NCBI RefSeq assembly: GCF_022879575.1
Contig: NZ_CP084260.1
Coordinates: 2,294,001-2,358,000, forward strand
DNA from: Caballeronia sp. SL2Y3
GTDB lineage: Bacteria > Pseudomonadota > Gammaproteobacteria > Burkholderiales > Burkholderiaceae
DNA: 64,000 bases
Direction of reading: 5' to 3'
In this document: positions 45,292 through 56,668 of the stretch, one piece after another
Layout: each line of letters begins with the position of its first letter
How positions within the stretch are numbered: the stretch's first letter is position 1
Position numbers and translations under genes: made by a program
The notes under the pieces: generated by a model
What the model was told of the DNA's origin: nothing
The model's database searches: none
What the model saw: only the letters and a program-made list of their open reading frames with translations

Positions 45292-46511
45292 TGGCCGCCG
45301 ACTTACCCGATATGCGCGAGGTGCGCGAGATGCGCTACGCGTGGCGCGGCATCGACGGGCAAGGCGCGTCGAAGCGCGGCAAGCTGATCGCGGCAGATTC
45401 CGCTTCGGCGCGCGCCTCGTTGCGGCGGGAAGGCGTGACCGTGCTCGAACTCGACGCGTTGGGCGCAGCGTCGCCGCCGAAGGCATCGTCGGCGGAAATC
45501 GGCGTGTTCACGCGTCAGTTGGCCGGGTTGCTCCGCGCCGGGTTGCCGCTCGCGAGCGCCCTCGAACTGCTCGGCAACGCGGGCGGGCGCGGCGGGTTGC
45601 CGCGCATCGTGCGGTCGCTGGCGCGCGACATCACGCGCGGCGTGCCGTTCTCGGCCGCGCTCGCGCGTCACCCGGCATTCGGCGCGTTGTACTGTCAACT
45701 CGTCGCGGTCGGCGAAGTAGCCGGTGCGCTGCCTGCGGTGCTCGCGCGTCTCGCCGACGATCGCGAGCGGGCCAGCGCCCAGCGCGCGAAGCTGCGCGCG
45801 GCGCTTGCCTATCCGGTCATGGTGCTGCTGCTGTCGCTCGCGATCACGGCAGGACTACTGATCGGCGTCGTCCCCACTTTCAAGACGATCTTCGACGGCT
45901 TCGGCGCCGCGCTGCCCGCACCGACGCGCTTCGTGCTCGCGTTGTCCGATGCCGTCGGGCGTCACGGCGTGGCGTTCATTGCGGTATGCGCGTGCATGAC
46001 GCTCGTCGCGGCTCGCTGGATCAAGCGATCGGCGCACGCCCGGGGGACGGCGGACCGCATCGCGCTCAAGCTGCCGATTGCCGGTCCGTTGCTCCGGTCG
46101 CTCGCCGTCGCGCGCTGGAGCCGCGCGCTCGGCACACTGCTCGCAGCCGGCACGCCGCTTTCGGACGCGTTCGATTCGCTCTCGCAGGCCACGGGCAGTC
46201 CGGTGTTCGACAGCGCGACCGTCGAGATCGCGTCCCGTCTGCGTAACGGCGAGCGACTTGCCGCCGCGATGCGCGCGCTCGGCTGCTTTCCGCAGGACGT
46301 AGTGCAGCCGATTGCCGTCGCGGAAGAATCCGGCTCGCTCGACTCCATGCTGCTCGATCTCGCGGCGCTCGCCGATCGGCAGGTGGACGAGCGCATCGGC
46401 GCGTTCGCGAGCCTGTGCGAACCGCTCGTCATCGCGGTATTGGGCGCGCTCGTCGGCGGACTCGTCATCGCCATGTATCTTCCGATCATTCAGCTTGGCA
46501 ACGTGGTGTAG
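45291..46511 (+). CDS. pilC: Type II secretion/pilus inner-membrane platform protein (PilC/GspF)
   Basis: A 406-residue polytopic protein with two GspF domains (about 70-190 and 270-395), each with FTRQLAGLLRAGLPLASAL- or ARALGTLLAAGTPLSDAFD-like repeats. Three membrane segments occur near 175-200, 225-250 and 370-395. The ATG shares its A with the stop codon of the ATPase (TGATG), indicating coupling. It should anchor the ATPase and the pseudopilin assembly complex. Confidence 0.9.
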   Translation: MAADLPDMREVREMRYAWRGIDGQGASKRGKLIAADSASARASLRREGVTVLELDALGAASPPKASSAEIGVFTRQLAGLLRAGLPLASALELLGNAGGRGGLPRIVRSLARDITRGVPFSAALARHPAFGALYCQLVAVGEVAGALPAVLARLADDRERASAQRAKLRAALAYPVMVLLLSLAITAGLLIGVVPTFKTIFDGFGAALPAPTRFVLALSDAVGRHGVAFIAVCACMTLVAARWIKRSAHARGTADRIALKLPIAGPLLRSLAVARWSRALGTLLAAGTPLSDAFDSLSQATGSPVFDSATVEIASRLRNGERLAAAMRALGCFPQDVVQPIAVAEESGSLDSMLLDLAALADRQVDERIGAFASLCEPLVIAVLGALVGGLVIAMYLPIIQLGNVV

Positions 46512-46542
46512 CATCGCGGGCCAAAGACATCGCATCACGACC

Positions 46543-47454
46543 ATGCAGCCTCCGATGACTCCGTCCGCCGCGCACCACGCGAGCCCTTATCTGGCAACGT
46601 TCGCCGCGTTGCCGGTGGCCGCGCAATACGCGTTCGCGATCGTGTTCGGGCTGATCGTCGGGAGCTTTCTGAGCGTGGTCGTGCATCGCCTGCCGGTCAT
46701 GCTCGAACGCGCGTGGCGCGCGGAACTCGACGCGGCGCTGCCCGATGCGCCGAAGCCGCCGCCGGACGGCTATCCGGCGCGGTTCAACATCGCGGTTCCA
46801 CGCAGCGCCTGCCCGCATTGCGGTCACGTCCTGCGCGCGTGGGAGAACATTCCGGTCATCAGCTATCTCGCGCTTCGCGGGCGCTGTTCCGCGTGCGGCG
46901 CGCGCGTGAGTCCGCGCTATCCGCTGATCGAACTGGCGACCGGCGCCTTCGCTGCGCTCTCGCTCTATGCGTTCGGTCCGGACTGGCCCGCGCTCGCCGC
47001 ATTCGGACTCTGCGCGACACTGCTAGCCGCGGGCCTGATCGACTACGACACGCGCTACCTCCCTGACGTGCTCACGTTGCCGCTGCTGTGGGCAGGGCTC
47101 ATCGTCAATTTCGGCGACGGCGGCTTCGCGACGCTGCAAGACGGCGTAATCGGCGCGATCGCGGGCTATCTGTTCCTCTGGTGCGTGTACTGGCTCTTCA
47201 AATTGGCGCGCGGCGTGGAAGGCATGGGCTACGGCGACTTCAAGCTGCTCGCGGCCATCGGCGCGTGGCTCGGGTGGGCGGCGCTCGCGCAGGTGCTGCT
47301 GATTTCAGCGGTAGCGGGCGCGCTCTTCGGTATTCTCGCGACATGGCGCGGACGCATGCGCTTCGAGGAACCGTTGCCGTTCGGCCCGTTTCTCGCGGCG
47401 GGCGGCGCGATCACGCTTTTTATCGGAACGCCGCTCTATTCACTGTTCGGATGA
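46543..47454 (+). CDS. pilD: Prepilin peptidase / N-methyltransferase
   Basis: A 303-residue A24 family aspartic protease that cleaves type IV prepilin leader peptides and methylates the new N-terminus. Catalytic aspartates lie in [11 protein letters not shown] (about residue 167) and [12 protein letters not shown] (GxGD, about 230). The cysteine pairs CPHC (87-90) and CSAC (111-114) are present. Eight or so membrane segments are visible. It starts 31 bases after pilC and precedes coaE by 16 bases. Confidence 0.94.
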   Translation: MQPPMTPSAAHHASPYLATFAALPVAAQYAFAIVFGLIVGSFLSVVVHRLPVMLERAWRAELDAALPDAPKPPPDGYPARFNIAVPRSACPHCGHVLRAWENIPVISYLALRGRCSACGARVSPRYPLIELATGAFAALSLYAFGPDWPALAAFGLCATLLAAGLIDYDTRYLPDVLTLPLLWAGLIVNFGDGGFATLQDGVIGAIAGYLFLWCVYWLFKLARGVEGMGYGDFKLLAAIGAWLGWAALAQVLLISAVAGALFGILATWRGRMRFEEPLPFGPFLAAGGAITLFIGTPLYSLFG

Positions 47455-47470
47455 GCGAAGGGAGCAACGG

Positions 47471-48088
47471 ATGTTCAGCATCGGCTTGACGGGCGGTATC
47501 GGCAGCGGCAAAAGCACGGTCGCCGACCTCTTCGCGGCGCGCGGCGTACCGCTAGTCGATACCGATCTCATCGCGCATCAGGTGAGCGCGCCGGGCGGCG
47601 TCGCGATGCCGCTGATCGCGAGCGAGTTCGGCAGCGCGTATGTCGCGGCGGACGGCTCGCTGGATCGCGCGAAGATGCGCGAGCTCGTGTTCTCCGATGA
47701 CACCGCGCGCGCGCGTCTAGAAGCCATTCTTCATCCGCTGATCCGCGCGGAGACGGAGCGGCAGCGGGCGGCGGCCGGTGGCGCGTACCACATCGTCGTG
47801 GTGCCGCTGCTCGTCGAGTCGGGCAACTGGGCGTCGCGGGTATCGCGGGTGCTCGTCGTCGATTGCCCCGTCGAGACGCAGATCGCGCGCGTCATGCGGC
47901 GCAACGGCTTTTCGCGGGAGCAGGTGCTGGCGATCATCGCGAAGCAGGCATCGCGCGAAACACGCCTCGCCGCAGCGGACGACATCGTGCTCAACGACGA
48001 CTCAGCCACGCTCGAATCGCTGGCGCACGAGGTCGAGGCACTGCACGCGCGATATCTGGAACTCGCGTCGCTGACAAAGCGTGGGTAG
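47471..48088 (+). CDS. coaE: Dephospho-CoA kinase
   Basis: A 205-residue kinase for the last step of coenzyme A synthesis. The P-loop [13 protein letters not shown] starts at residue 6, [11 protein letters not shown] contains the acceptor-site Asp, and the lid region [11 protein letters not shown] and DDIVLNDDS are as in CoaE. The start ATG is preceded by GGAGCAACGG. It is co-transcribed with pilD, as in many proteobacteria. Confidence 0.96.
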   Translation: MFSIGLTGGIGSGKSTVADLFAARGVPLVDTDLIAHQVSAPGGVAMPLIASEFGSAYVAADGSLDRAKMRELVFSDDTARARLEAILHPLIRAETERQRAAAGGAYHIVVVPLLVESGNWASRVSRVLVVDCPVETQIARVMRRNGFSREQVLAIIAKQASRETRLAAADDIVLNDDSATLESLAHEVEALHARYLELASLTKRG

Positions 48089-48247
48089 CGCATTGCTTGC
48101 CTGAAACATCAGAAAAAGTTCCATTTATTGCCGCGAACCGCGTCAAAAGCGCCGTAAATGTGAGCCGATTTGCTAGGGTAAAGATGCGGCATTAGAATGT
48201 CCTGACTTCCGCTCATGGAAGCAACCGACCCACGCCGAGGCGAGCGC

Positions 48248-49003
48248 TTGATTCTTTACGAGTATCCCTTCAACGAGCGGATTCGGACGCTGCTGCGTCT
48301 CGAAGACTTGTTCGAGCGCTTCACGTTCTTCCTCACGCAGGAAGATCCCCGGGAACATCACGTTGCGCTCACCACGCTGTTCGAGATCGCGGAGGTCGCG
48401 GGCCGTACGGACCTCAAAGCCGATCTGATGAAGGAACTCGAACGGCAGAGGCAGACACTCGCGCCGTTTCGCGGCAATCCGGGCATCGAACAGGAAGCGC
48501 TGGAAGCCGTTCTCGGCGAGATCGAGCAGACGCTTGCCGGGCTCACCGACATGCACGGCAAGACGGGGCAGCATCTGGCCGACAACGAATGGCTCGCGAG
48601 CATTCGCAGCCGCACGATCATTCCCGGTGGAACCTGCAAGTTCGATCTGCCGTCGTATTACGCGTGGCAGCAGTTGCCTGTCGAAGATCGACGTCAGGAC
48701 ATCGCCAAATGGGTCATGCCGATGCTCGCGCTACGCGACGCCGCCGCTATCGTGCTGCGGCTCGCGCGCGAATCCGGCCAGGCGTCGAAGGTCATGGCCA
48801 TGCAGGGCAGCTATCAGCAGATGCTTTCCGGCCGTACGTATCAGTTGATGCAGGTGCGCGTGTCGCCGGAAGTGCGCGTCATTCCCGAGGCGAGCGCGAA
48901 CAAATACATGCTCTGGGTGCGCTTCACCGTGCAGGACGGCGACTTGAAACCGCGCGCCGTCGATGTCGACGTGCCCTTTCATCTGACGCTTTGCAGTCTT
49001 TGA
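48248..49003 (+). CDS. zapD: Cell division protein ZapD
   Basis: A 251-residue ZapD (DUF1342) protein that cross-links FtsZ filaments. The chosen start is TTG at 48248: it encodes the conserved (M)[24 protein letters not shown]-terminus, a GAGG sequence lies seven bases upstream, and the resulting 251 residues equals the usual family length in Burkholderia. An ATG at 48215 would add 11 residues. The all-helical first half and [17 protein letters not shown] are characteristic. It lies between coaE and yacG. Confidence 0.9.
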   Translation: MILYEYPFNERIRTLLRLEDLFERFTFFLTQEDPREHHVALTTLFEIAEVAGRTDLKADLMKELERQRQTLAPFRGNPGIEQEALEAVLGEIEQTLAGLTDMHGKTGQHLADNEWLASIRSRTIIPGGTCKFDLPSYYAWQQLPVEDRRQDIAKWVMPMLALRDAAAIVLRLARESGQASKVMAMQGSYQQMLSGRTYQLMQVRVSPEVRVIPEASANKYMLWVRFTVQDGDLKPRAVDVDVPFHLTLCSL

Positions 49004-49072
49004 ACCACGCGCTTCGGCCTTATATGATCGAATGTCGATCAACGCTGGCTCAATCCAAAACGTCTCGCCGTC

Positions 49073-49264
49073 ATGACCACTGTCGTAAAATGCCCGACCT
49101 GTGCGAAGGAAGTGCGCTGGGTCCCGGAAAACCGCTTTCGTCCGTTCTGCTCCGAGCGATGCAAGCAAATCGATCTCGGCGCCTGGGCGACCGGGAAGTA
49201 CCGTATTTCCGGTAACTCTCAGGAAACGCCGCCGGACGACGACTCGCACGGCGGTCTCAACTAA
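49073..49264 (+). CDS. yacG: DNA gyrase inhibitor YacG
   Basis: A 63-residue zinc protein that binds GyrB and inhibits gyrase. The four zinc cysteines form C-x2-C-x15-C-x3-C (CPTC at 9-12 and CSERC in FRPFCSERC at about 28-32), then [13 protein letters not shown]. It follows zapD, as expected, and converges with mutT. Confidence 0.95.
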   Translation: MTTVVKCPTCAKEVRWVPENRFRPFCSERCKQIDLGAWATGKYRISGNSQETPPDDDSHGGLN

Positions 49265-49270
49265 CGCGCG

Positions 49271-49720
49271 CTATTGCTGCGCTTCCGCCGCGAGCCACTC
49301 CAGCACGGGAATCGCGGCGGGCAACAGCGGCCCGACTTCCACGGGCAGCGTCTGCCACGCGATAGCCTGCCCTTCCCGGCCGAGCGGCGTGCCGGTCCAC
49401 TTCATCACCTTGCAGAAGAATAGCCGCACGTACGCGTGCGGATAGTCGTGCTCGAGCGTGCGCCAAAGCTCGCACGCGGTCACGTCGATGCCGAGTTCCT
49501 CGTGCAGTTCGCGCCCGAGCGCCGCTTCGACGCTTTCGCCCGGTTCGAGCTTGCCGCCCGGAAACTCCCAGTAGCCCTCGTACGGCTTGCCTTCGGGGCG
49601 CTGCGCGAGCAGATAACGGCCATCCGGATGCACCATCACGCCGACGGCAACTTCGGTCACCTTGCGGCCATCGGGTGCGAGATCACCCGAAGCGCCCGCA
49701 ACGTCCGACGCGCCGCTCAT
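49271..49720 (-). CDS. mutT: MutT-type Nudix hydrolase
   Basis: A 149-residue Nudix hydrolase that sanitises 8-oxo-dGTP. The Nudix box GGKLEPGESVEAALGRELHEELGI lies at about 54-77 with intact RExxEE. The ATG at 49720 overlaps the stop of the upstream ATPase gene by four bases (ATGA). A longer frame upstream is inside that gene. Relatives annotated as mutT occupy this same position next to argJ-secA. Confidence 0.88.
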   Translation of the reverse strand: MSGASDVAGASGDLAPDGRKVTEVAVGVMVHPDGRYLLAQRPEGKPYEGYWEFPGGKLEPGESVEAALGRELHEELGIDVTACELWRTLEHDYPHAYVRLFFCKVMKWTGTPLGREGQAIAWQTLPVEVGPLLPAAIPVLEWLAAEAQQ

Positions 49721-50586
49721 TGCTTGCGGCCCGACCAGTCGCGCGCGAACTGCCACGCCACACGGCCCGAGCGCGATCCACGCTCGAGCGCCCAGACGAG
49801 CGCATCGCCGCGAGCGGCTTCGATCTCGCTCGCGTCACAGCCGAAATGCTTCAGCCAGTGCCCGACGATCGACAGATAGTCGTCCTGCTTGAACGGATAG
49901 AAGCTGACCCACAGCCCGAAGCGTTCGGACAGCGAAATCTTCTCCTCGACCACTTCGCCGGGATGAATCTCGCCATCGGGCGTGTGCTTGTAGGTCTCGT
50001 TGTCGCTCATGTACTCGGGCAGCAGATGCCGGCGGTTCGAGGTCGCATAGATCAGCACGTTGTCCGACTGCGCCGCGACCGAGCCGTCCAGCGCCACTTT
50101 CAGCGCCTTATAGCCGGACTCGCCTTCTTCGAACGAGAGGTCGTCGCAAAATACGATGAAACGCTCGGGCCGCGTCGAGATCAGATCGACGATATCGCCG
50201 AGATCGTGCAGATCGTCCTTGTCGACTTCGATCAGGCGCAGGCCGTCCTTCGCGTACGCGTTCAGGCACGCCTTGATGAGCGACGACTTGCCTGTGCCGC
50301 GCGCGCCCGTGAGCAGCACGTTGTTGGCGGGCAGCTTGTTGACGAACTGCCGCGTGTTCTGCTCGATGAGCGCCTTCTGACGGTCGATGTTTTGCAGGTC
50401 GCCGAGCGCAATCTGCGAGATGGCCGGCACCGGCTGCAAAAAGCCGCGACCTTGCCGCTTGCGCCAGCGAAACGCCACGGCCGATTCCCAGTCGATTTCC
50501 GGCGCGGCCGGCGGCAGCATCCCTTCGATGCGCGCCAGAACCGCCTCGGCGCGCGTGAGAAATTGTTCGAGTTTGTCCATGTCCAT
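49717..50586 (-). CDS. AAA ATPase of the DUF815 family
   Basis: A 289-residue AAA protein. Walker A GARGTGKSSLIKACLNAY lies at about 93-110, Walker B is FIVFCDDLSFEEGE (about 143-156) and sensor 1 lies in LIYATSNRRHLL. SEFGL-type ERFGLWVSFYPFKQDDYL near the end is typical of DUF815. It starts 26 bases past argJ, and overlaps mutT. The biochemical role is not known. An internal ATG two codons after the first is an alternative start. Confidence 0.85.
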   Translation of the reverse strand: MDMDKLEQFLTRAEAVLARIEGMLPPAAPEIDWESAVAFRWRKRQGRGFLQPVPAISQIALGDLQNIDRQKALIEQNTRQFVNKLPANNVLLTGARGTGKSSLIKACLNAYAKDGLRLIEVDKDDLHDLGDIVDLISTRPERFIVFCDDLSFEEGESGYKALKVALDGSVAAQSDNVLIYATSNRRHLLPEYMSDNETYKHTPDGEIHPGEVVEEKISLSERFGLWVSFYPFKQDDYLSIVGHWLKHFGCDASEIEAARGDALVWALERGSRSGRVAWQFARDWSGRKQ

Positions 50587-50612
50587 TTCTGTGCGCGCCG
50601 GTCGGGCGCGCT

Positions 50613-51854
50613 TTACGAGCGGTAATCCGCGTTGATGCTCACGTAGTCGTGCGAGAGGTCGCAGGTCCAGATGGTCGCCTGCTGCTGGCCGCGGCCGAGC
50701 AACACGCGAATGGCGATCTCGCTCTTTTTCATCACGCGCTGGCCGTCTTCCTCGCGGTAGTCGGGGTTGCGTCCGCCCGCCTTCGCGACGAGCACGTCGT
50801 CGAGATACAGGTCGATCTTGCCGACATCCAGATCCGTCACGCCCGCATAGCCGATGGCGGCGAGGATGCGGCCCAGATTCGGGTCCGACGCGTAGAACGC
50901 CGTCTTAACAAGCGGCGAATGACCGATGGCGTAGGCGATCTGGCGGCACTCCGCGACGTCCTTGCCGCCTTCGACCGTGATGGTCATGAACTTGGTCGCG
51001 CCTTCGCCGTCGCGCACGATCAACTGCGCGAGTTCCTGCGCCACGGAGGTAACCGCGTCGCGCAACGCGGCGTACGCGGGCGAATCCGTGGACGTGATCG
51101 CGGGCAGGCTCGACTTGCCCGACGCGATCAGAATGAACGAATCGTTGGTGGACGTATCGCCGTCGATCGTGATGCAGTTGAACGAGCGATCCGCCACGTG
51201 CTTCACCAGTTCGTCGAGGACCGGCTGCGCGACGGCGGCATCGAACGCGAGAAAGCCGAGCATCGTCGCCATGTTTGGCTTGATCATGCCCGCGCCCTTG
51301 CTGATGCCCGACAGCGTGACCGTGTGGCCGTCGATCTGCACCTGACGCGACGCGGCTTTCGGCAGCGTGTCGGTGGTCATGATGGCTTGCGCGGCGTCGA
51401 ACCAGTGCGCGGCCTGTTGGTTCGCGAGCGCGGCGGGCAGGCCCGCTTTCAGGCGATCGATAGGCAGCGGCTCCAGAATCACGCCGGTCGAGAACGGCAG
51501 AATCTGCTGCGGTTCCACGCCCGCGAGACGCGCGAGCTCCGCGCAGGTCTCGCGCGCGTGCGCCATGCCCGGCTCGCCCGTGCCGGCGTTCGCGTTGCCC
51601 GTGTTGACCACCAGCGCGCGAATGCCCTTGCCGCCCGCGCGCACCGCGTCCAGATGCTCGCGGCACACCGTCACGGGCGCCGCGCAGAAGCGGTTCTGCG
51701 TGAACACGCCCGCGACCGTCGCGCCTTCATCGACGCGAATCACGAGCACGTCCTTGCGATTCGGCTTGCGGATATTCGCTTCGGCCCAGCCTAGCGTGAC
51801 GCCAGTGACCGGATGAAGCGCGGCGGGATCGATCGAGGGGAAGTTGACAGCCAT
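50613..51854 (-). CDS. argJ: Bifunctional ornithine acetyltransferase / N-acetylglutamate synthase
   Basis: A 413-residue enzyme of the cyclic arginine pathway. The precursor cleaves itself before the nucleophile threonine in [16 protein letters not shown] (about 186-201). [11 protein letters not shown] near 104-114 and the C-terminal [33 protein letters not shown] are family landmarks. The ATG at 51854 begins the conserved [10 protein letters not shown]. It starts 187 bases after secA ends. Confidence 0.95.
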   Translation of the reverse strand: MAVNFPSIDPAALHPVTGVTLGWAEANIRKPNRKDVLVIRVDEGATVAGVFTQNRFCAAPVTVCREHLDAVRAGGKGIRALVVNTGNANAGTGEPGMAHARETCAELARLAGVEPQQILPFSTGVILEPLPIDRLKAGLPAALANQQAAHWFDAAQAIMTTDTLPKAASRQVQIDGHTVTLSGISKGAGMIKPNMATMLGFLAFDAAVAQPVLDELVKHVADRSFNCITIDGDTSTNDSFILIASGKSSLPAITSTDSPAYAALRDAVTSVAQELAQLIVRDGEGATKFMTITVEGGKDVAECRQIAYAIGHSPLVKTAFYASDPNLGRILAAIGYAGVTDLDVGKIDLYLDDVLVAKAGGRNPDYREEDGQRVMKKSEIAIRVLLGRGQQQATIWTCDLSHDYVSINADYRS

Positions 51855-51879
51855 GTTCGCGACTCGCTGAAGGTGGCGA

Positions 51880-51937
51880 GTGCCGGCTCGCATGCGCCGG
51901 CACGCTGTGAAAGACTGACGCCGCCCGGCAGGCCGGG
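51880..51937. other. Two stem-loops between secA and argJ
   Basis: GTGCCGGC/GCCGGCAC (51880-51903) with an 8-base loop and CCCGGC-AG-GCCGGG (51924-51937) follow each other in the 187-base gap. Neither has a T tract. They may reduce read-through from secA into argJ or structure the argJ leader. Confidence 0.45.
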
Positions 51938-52041
51938 AGCGCCGTGAAACGCCGGGCGCGCAGCGCAACGCGTGCTCGAACCCGGAAAGACAAACGACGC
52001 ATTGCTGCGTCGCTTGCCAGATTTGTCGGACGGACAGTTCG

Positions 52042-54855
52042 TTATACGAGCTTGCCGTGACAGTTCTTGTACTTCTTGCCGCTGCCGCACGGGCACGGGT
52101 CGTTGCGGCCGACCTTCGGCACGTCGTCCGCCGGGCGCGTGGCCACGCTGATGTCGTCGCCGCCAGCCATCGCCTGACTGATCATCTGCGCGGTGGCCGT
52201 TGCCGCCGCTGCTGCGGGCGCAGCGGGCGCGGCCGCCGCGTTGTAGTCCGCATGCGTGAACGAGACATTCTCGACGTGGCTGCCCTTTTCTTCGTACTGC
52301 TCGGCGGCTTCTTCCAGCTGCTCCGGCGACTGAATCTGCACGTTCATCACGATGCGCGTGACTTCCTGCTTAACCGCGTCCAGCATGGCGGCGAACAGCT
52401 CGAACGCCTCGCGCTTGTATTCCTGCTTCGGATTCTTCTGCGCGTAGCCGCGCAGGTGAATGCCCTGACGCAGATGATCCAGCGCCGCCAGATGCTCGCG
52501 CCAGCGGCTGTCGAGCGTCTGCAGCATGATCGAACGCTCGAACGCGCTGAACGATTCGCGGCCCACGAGCGCGACCTTCGCCTCGTACGCTTCGTCGGCG
52601 GCGGCGAGAACGGCTTCGCAGATTTCCTCGGCGTCGATCGAGTTGGACTCGTTGATCATCTCCTGAATGGCGAGATCGAGCGACCACTCGTTGCGCAGGA
52701 CTTCTTCCAGCTCGGGCGCGTCCCACTGCTCTTCGATGCTGCCCGCCGGAACGAACGTGCGCACGAGGTCGGTGATCACGCTATGACGCATGGCCGCGAT
52801 CGTTTCCTGCACGTCGTTCGCTTCGAGCAGTTCGTTGCGCTGCTGATAGATCACCTTGCGCTGATCGTTCGCGACGTCGTCGTATTCGAGCAGTTGCTTG
52901 CGGATATCGAAGTTGCGCGCTTCCACCTTGCGCTGCGCGCCTTCGATGGACCGCGTGACCATGCCCGCTTCGATCGGCTCGCCTTCCGGCATCTTCAGGC
53001 GATCCATGATGGCGCGCACGCGGTCGCCCGCGAAGATGCGCAACAGCGGATCGTCCAGCGACAGATAGAAACGCGACGAGCCCGGATCGCCCTGGCGGCC
53101 TGCGCGGCCGCGCAACTGGTTGTCGATACGGCGCGATTCGTGACGCTCGGTGCCGATGATATGCAGCCCGCCCGCCGCCTTCACGTGGTCGTGCAGCGCC
53201 TGCCATTCGTCGTGCAGCTTCTGGATGCGCGCGGCCTTCTCGTTCTCGGGGATGGAGAGATCGGCTTCGATGAACGACGCCTGTTTCTCCACATTGCCGC
53301 CAAGCACGATGTCCGTGCCGCGACCCGCCATGTTCGTCGCGATGGTGACGACGCCCGGCCGGCCCGCTTCCGCGACGATTGCCGCTTCGCGTGCGTGCTG
53401 CTTCGCGTTGAGCACTTCGTGCTTGATGCCGGCTTGCATCAGCATGCCCGACAGCAGTTCGGACGCTTCGATCGACGTCGTGCCGACGAGCGTCGGCTGG
53501 CCGCGTTCGACGCAATCGCGAATGTCGCGGATGACGGCGTCGTAACGTTCCTTCGATGTCTTGTAGATCTGGTCCTGCTTGTCGACGCGCTTCGGCGGAC
53601 GGTTCGTCGGAATCACGACCGTCTCGAGGCCGTAGATCTCCTGGAATTCGTACGCTTCGGTATCCGCCGTGCCGGTCATGCCGGACAGCTTCGCGTACAT
53701 GCGGAAGTAGTTCTGCAGCGTGATGGAGGCGAGCGTCTGATTCTCCGCCTGAATCTGCACGTGCTCTTTGGCCTCGACCGCCTGATGCAGGCCGTCCGAC
53801 CAGCGGCGGCCGGTCATCATGCGGCCGGTGAATTCGTCGACGATCACGACTTCGCCGTTCTGCACCACGTAATGTTGATCGCGATGGAAAAGCGTATGCG
53901 CGCGCAGGGCGGCATAGATGTGGTGCATCAGCGTGATGTTCTGCGGCGCGTACAGGCTCTCGCCTTCGCCGATCAGGCCCCACTCGGCGAGCAGGCGCTC
54001 TGCCTTCTCGTGGCCCGATTCCGTGAGGAACACCTGACGGGCTTTCTCGTCGAGCGTGTAGTCGCCCGGCTTTTCGACGCCCGTGCCGTCCGCCTTTTCC
54101 TCGCCGATCTGCTGTTCGAGCAGCGGCGGCAGCGCGTTCATGCGCACGTAGAGATCCGTGTGATCTTCAGCCTGACCGGAAATGATGAGCGGCGTACGCG
54201 CTTCGTCGATCAGGATGGAATCCACTTCGTCGACGATGGCGAAGTTGAGCGGCCGCTGCACGCGCGCGTCGGTCTCGTAGACCATGTTGTCGCGCAGATA
54301 GTCGAAGCCGAACTCGTTGTTCGTGCCGTAGGTGATGTCCGCCGCGTACGCCTGCTGTTTCTGCGAGTGCTCCATCTGCGACAGGTTCACGCCGCACGAC
54401 AGCCCGAGAAAGTTGTAGAGGCGCGCCATCCACTCGGCGTCACGCTGGGCGAGGTAGTCGTTCACCGTCACGACATGCACGCCGCGGCCCGACAGCGCGT
54501 TCAGATACGCGGCGAGCGTGGCGACGAGCGTCTTGCCTTCGCCGGTGCGCATTTCCGCGATCTTGCCGTAGTGCAGAACCATGCCGCCGATCAACTGGAC
54601 GTCGAAGTGGCGCATTTTAAGCACGCGCCGGCTCGCTTCGCGGCAGACGGCGAACGCCTCCGGAAGAATCACGTCCAGCGACTCGCCGCTCGCGACGCGC
54701 TTGCGGAACTCGTCCGTTTTCGCGCGCAACTGATCGTCCGTGTATTTCTCGACGGTCGGCTCGAGGGCATTGATCGCCACAACGGTCTTTTGGTACTGCT
54801 TGACCAGCCGCTGATTGCGGCTGCCAAAAATCTTCTGAAGGAAACCGGTCGTCAT
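52042..54855 (-). CDS. secA: Protein translocase subunit SecA
   Basis: A 937-residue translocation ATPase. The first nucleotide-binding fold has [13 protein letters not shown] (about 104-116) and [19 protein letters not shown] (about 210-228); the helicase C-like fold contains [15 protein letters not shown]. The C-terminus has a Pro/Ala-rich linker and a SEC-C zinc motif, [14 protein letters not shown]. The ATG at 54855 begins [21 protein letters not shown], the family N-terminus; the frame is open 44 codons further up but not conserved. Confidence 0.98.
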   Translation of the reverse strand: MTTGFLQKIFGSRNQRLVKQYQKTVVAINALEPTVEKYTDDQLRAKTDEFRKRVASGESLDVILPEAFAVCREASRRVLKMRHFDVQLIGGMVLHYGKIAEMRTGEGKTLVATLAAYLNALSGRGVHVVTVNDYLAQRDAEWMARLYNFLGLSCGVNLSQMEHSQKQQAYAADITYGTNNEFGFDYLRDNMVYETDARVQRPLNFAIVDEVDSILIDEARTPLIISGQAEDHTDLYVRMNALPPLLEQQIGEEKADGTGVEKPGDYTLDEKARQVFLTESGHEKAERLLAEWGLIGEGESLYAPQNITLMHHIYAALRAHTLFHRDQHYVVQNGEVVIVDEFTGRMMTGRRWSDGLHQAVEAKEHVQIQAENQTLASITLQNYFRMYAKLSGMTGTADTEAYEFQEIYGLETVVIPTNRPPKRVDKQDQIYKTSKERYDAVIRDIRDCVERGQPTLVGTTSIEASELLSGMLMQAGIKHEVLNAKQHAREAAIVAEAGRPGVVTIATNMAGRGTDIVLGGNVEKQASFIEADLSIPENEKAARIQKLHDEWQALHDHVKAAGGLHIIGTERHESRRIDNQLRGRAGRQGDPGSSRFYLSLDDPLLRIFAGDRVRAIMDRLKMPEGEPIEAGMVTRSIEGAQRKVEARNFDIRKQLLEYDDVANDQRKVIYQQRNELLEANDVQETIAAMRHSVITDLVRTFVPAGSIEEQWDAPELEEVLRNEWSLDLAIQEMINESNSIDAEEICEAVLAAADEAYEAKVALVGRESFSAFERSIMLQTLDSRWREHLAALDHLRQGIHLRGYAQKNPKQEYKREAFELFAAMLDAVKQEVTRIVMNVQIQSPEQLEEAAEQYEEKGSHVENVSFTHADYNAAAAPAAPAAAAATATAQMISQAMAGGDDISVATRPADDVPKVGRNDPCPCGSGKKYKNCHGKLV

Positions 54856-55143
54856 TGGATCAGTGTCTGCGTCGCGGCTTCGGACGGGCGGCAGCGCGAT
54901 GCTGCGTCCGGGCTCGGAAAACCTCGGCGACTTAAGTCCATTGGGTGAAATTCGAATCGGGAATTTTAGCACGCGAGTCAAGCACATCTTGCGTCAGCGT
55001 GGGCGCTCGGGCGTCTGCACCACGCGACAGTCAACGCGTTGAAAGCTTGGCCGCGCGGGCCTTGGCGGCGGGCGTCCACGCGAAGCGGAAGTCAGGCTCG
55101 CGGTACAATCGAGCGGTCGCATCAGGCGTCCGCTGATTAAAAA
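54856..55143. promoter_or_regulatory. Divergent region between secA and the DciA-like gene
   Basis: This 288-base gap should hold both promoters. For the plus-strand gene a TACAAT at 55104-55109 is a fair -10, but the -35 position is poor. Nothing else is visible, including no coding frame with a credible start. Confidence 0.35.
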
Positions 55144-55638
55144 ATGAGCCGCTTTTCTACAAATTCAAGGTCTTCGCCGGGGCGGTTCGATCCGCGCCGT
55201 CCGCAAGCCCTGGCCGACGTGCTGGATCGGACCGACGCGTTCCGCGCCCTGCGCGCGGGCGTCGAGCAAGTGGCGGCGCTCCAGCGCGATCTGGCCGCGC
55301 TTCTGCCCGACTATCTCGCGGCGAATGTCGAGCCCGGCTTCATCAAGGACGGCGTGCTCGCGCTCTTCGCCGCGCACAATGCACTCGCCGCGCGCTTGCG
55401 GCATATCGAGCCGCGGCTTCTGTCCGATCTCCAGCAGCGCGGCTGGGCGGTGGATTCGCTCAAAATCCGCGTGCGTCCCCAGTCGATGAAGGAAGCGCCG
55501 CCACCGAAGCAGGCGCGCATGTCCGCGGCGGGCGCGTCCGCGCTGCACGACCTCGCCGAGACGCTCGCGCCTTCGCCGCTACGGGAAGCCCTCGCGCGCA
55601 TGGCGGCGCGTCACCAGGGGCGCGGGCAAAAAAAATGA
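55144..55638 (+). CDS. DciA-like DUF721 family protein
   Basis: A 164-residue protein with a DUF721/DciA-type domain at about 20-110 (DVLDRTDAFRALRAGVEQVAALQRDLAALLPDYLAANVEPGFIKDGVLALFA). DciA recruits the replicative helicase DnaB in many bacteria that lack DnaC, so this is the inferred role. The last 50 residues are basic and low complexity. It stands between secA and lpxC on the opposite strand. Confidence 0.8.
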   Translation: MSRFSTNSRSSPGRFDPRRPQALADVLDRTDAFRALRAGVEQVAALQRDLAALLPDYLAANVEPGFIKDGVLALFAAHNALAARLRHIEPRLLSDLQQRGWAVDSLKIRVRPQSMKEAPPPKQARMSAAGASALHDLAETLAPSPLREALARMAARHQGRGQKK

Positions 55639-55661
55639 GCGGCGCTTTCGCTGCCGCTCAC
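55627..55661 (-). terminator. Terminator after lpxC
   Basis: On the minus strand GAGCGGC-AGCGAAAGC-GCCGCTC forms a hairpin followed by ATTTTTTTT. It overlaps the end of the convergent DciA-like gene and starts about 25 bases past the lpxC stop codon. Confidence 0.75.
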
Positions 55662-55685
55662 CTTTGTCCTGCTTCTTGCCGATGA

Positions 55686-56603
55686 TCAGGCAAACGCCGT
55701 CTGCGTGTCGAATGCGAAACCGCGCGGCGCTTTCTGCGTGTCCTCGAACGTGACGATCTCGAACGCTTCTTCGTTCGCCAGCAGTTCGCGCAGCAGCATG
55801 TTGTTCATCGCGTGACCGCCCTTGTACGCCGTGTACGACGCGAGCAGCGGATGCCCCACGACGTACAGATCGCCGATGGCGTCGAGCATCTTGTGCTTCA
55901 CGAACTCGTCGTCGTAGCGCAGACCGTCGTTGTTCAGGATGCGGTACTCGTCGAGCACGATGGCGTTGTCCATGCTGCCGCCGCGCGCCAAACCCAGTTC
56001 GCGCATCATTTCCACTTCATGCGCGAAACCGAACGTGCGAGCGCGAGCGATCTCGCGCACATACGACGTGGTCGCGAAATCGACTTCCAGCGCCTGACCC
56101 GTCTTGTCGACTGCCGGATGGCGGAAATCGATAGTAAAGCTCAGTTTGAAGCCGAAATACGGTTCGAGACGCGCGAATTTATCGCCATCGCGCACTTCGA
56201 CAGGCTTCTTCACCTTGATGAATTTCTTCGGCGCGTTCTGCTCTTCGATACCCGCCGACTGAATGAGAAACACGAACGAAGACGCGCTGCCGTCCATGAT
56301 CGGGATTTCCTCGGCGGTGACATCGACGTACAGATTGTCGATGCCCAGGCCCGCGCATGCCGACATCAGGTGCTCGATAGTCGACACGCGCGCGCCGTCC
56401 TTTTGCAGCACGGACGCGAGCCGCGTGTCGCCGATCGCCATGGCGGACGCGGGAATGTCGACCGGCTGCGGCAGGTCGATCCGAGAAAAAACGATGCCCG
56501 TTCCAACCGCTGCCGGGCGCAGCGTCAGATCGACCTTGCGGCCGGAATGAAGCCCGATTCCCACGGTTTTGACGACGGTCTTGATTGTTCGCTGCTTCAA
56601 CAT
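55686..56603 (-). CDS. lpxC: UDP-3-O-acyl-N-acetylglucosamine deacetylase
   Basis: A 305-residue zinc deacetylase for the committed step of lipid A synthesis. The zinc ligands lie in STIEHLMSA (His near 78) and [12 protein letters not shown] (His near 237, Asp near 241), and the [11 protein letters not shown]is is near 265. The ATG at 56603 opens with [21 protein letters not shown], the family start. It stands downstream of a promoter with an unusual spacer. Confidence 0.97.
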   Translation of the reverse strand: MLKQRTIKTVVKTVGIGLHSGRKVDLTLRPAAVGTGIVFSRIDLPQPVDIPASAMAIGDTRLASVLQKDGARVSTIEHLMSACAGLGIDNLYVDVTAEEIPIMDGSASSFVFLIQSAGIEEQNAPKKFIKVKKPVEVRDGDKFARLEPYFGFKLSFTIDFRHPAVDKTGQALEVDFATTSYVREIARARTFGFAHEVEMMRELGLARGGSMDNAIVLDEYRILNNDGLRYDDEFVKHKMLDAIGDLYVVGHPLLASYTAYKGGHAMNNMLLRELLANEEAFEIVTFEDTQKAPRGFAFDTQTAFA

Positions 56604-56668
56604 GATCTTTTTCCGATAGCAATTCCCAATAAAGAGAATTAATCGTTCATTAAATTCTAATAGACCGA

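Noticed and set aside
49001-49215. Possible extension or overlap of zapD and yacG frames
   Set aside because: Each gene is complete with the usual family length; the other frames are out-of-phase reads of high-GC codons.
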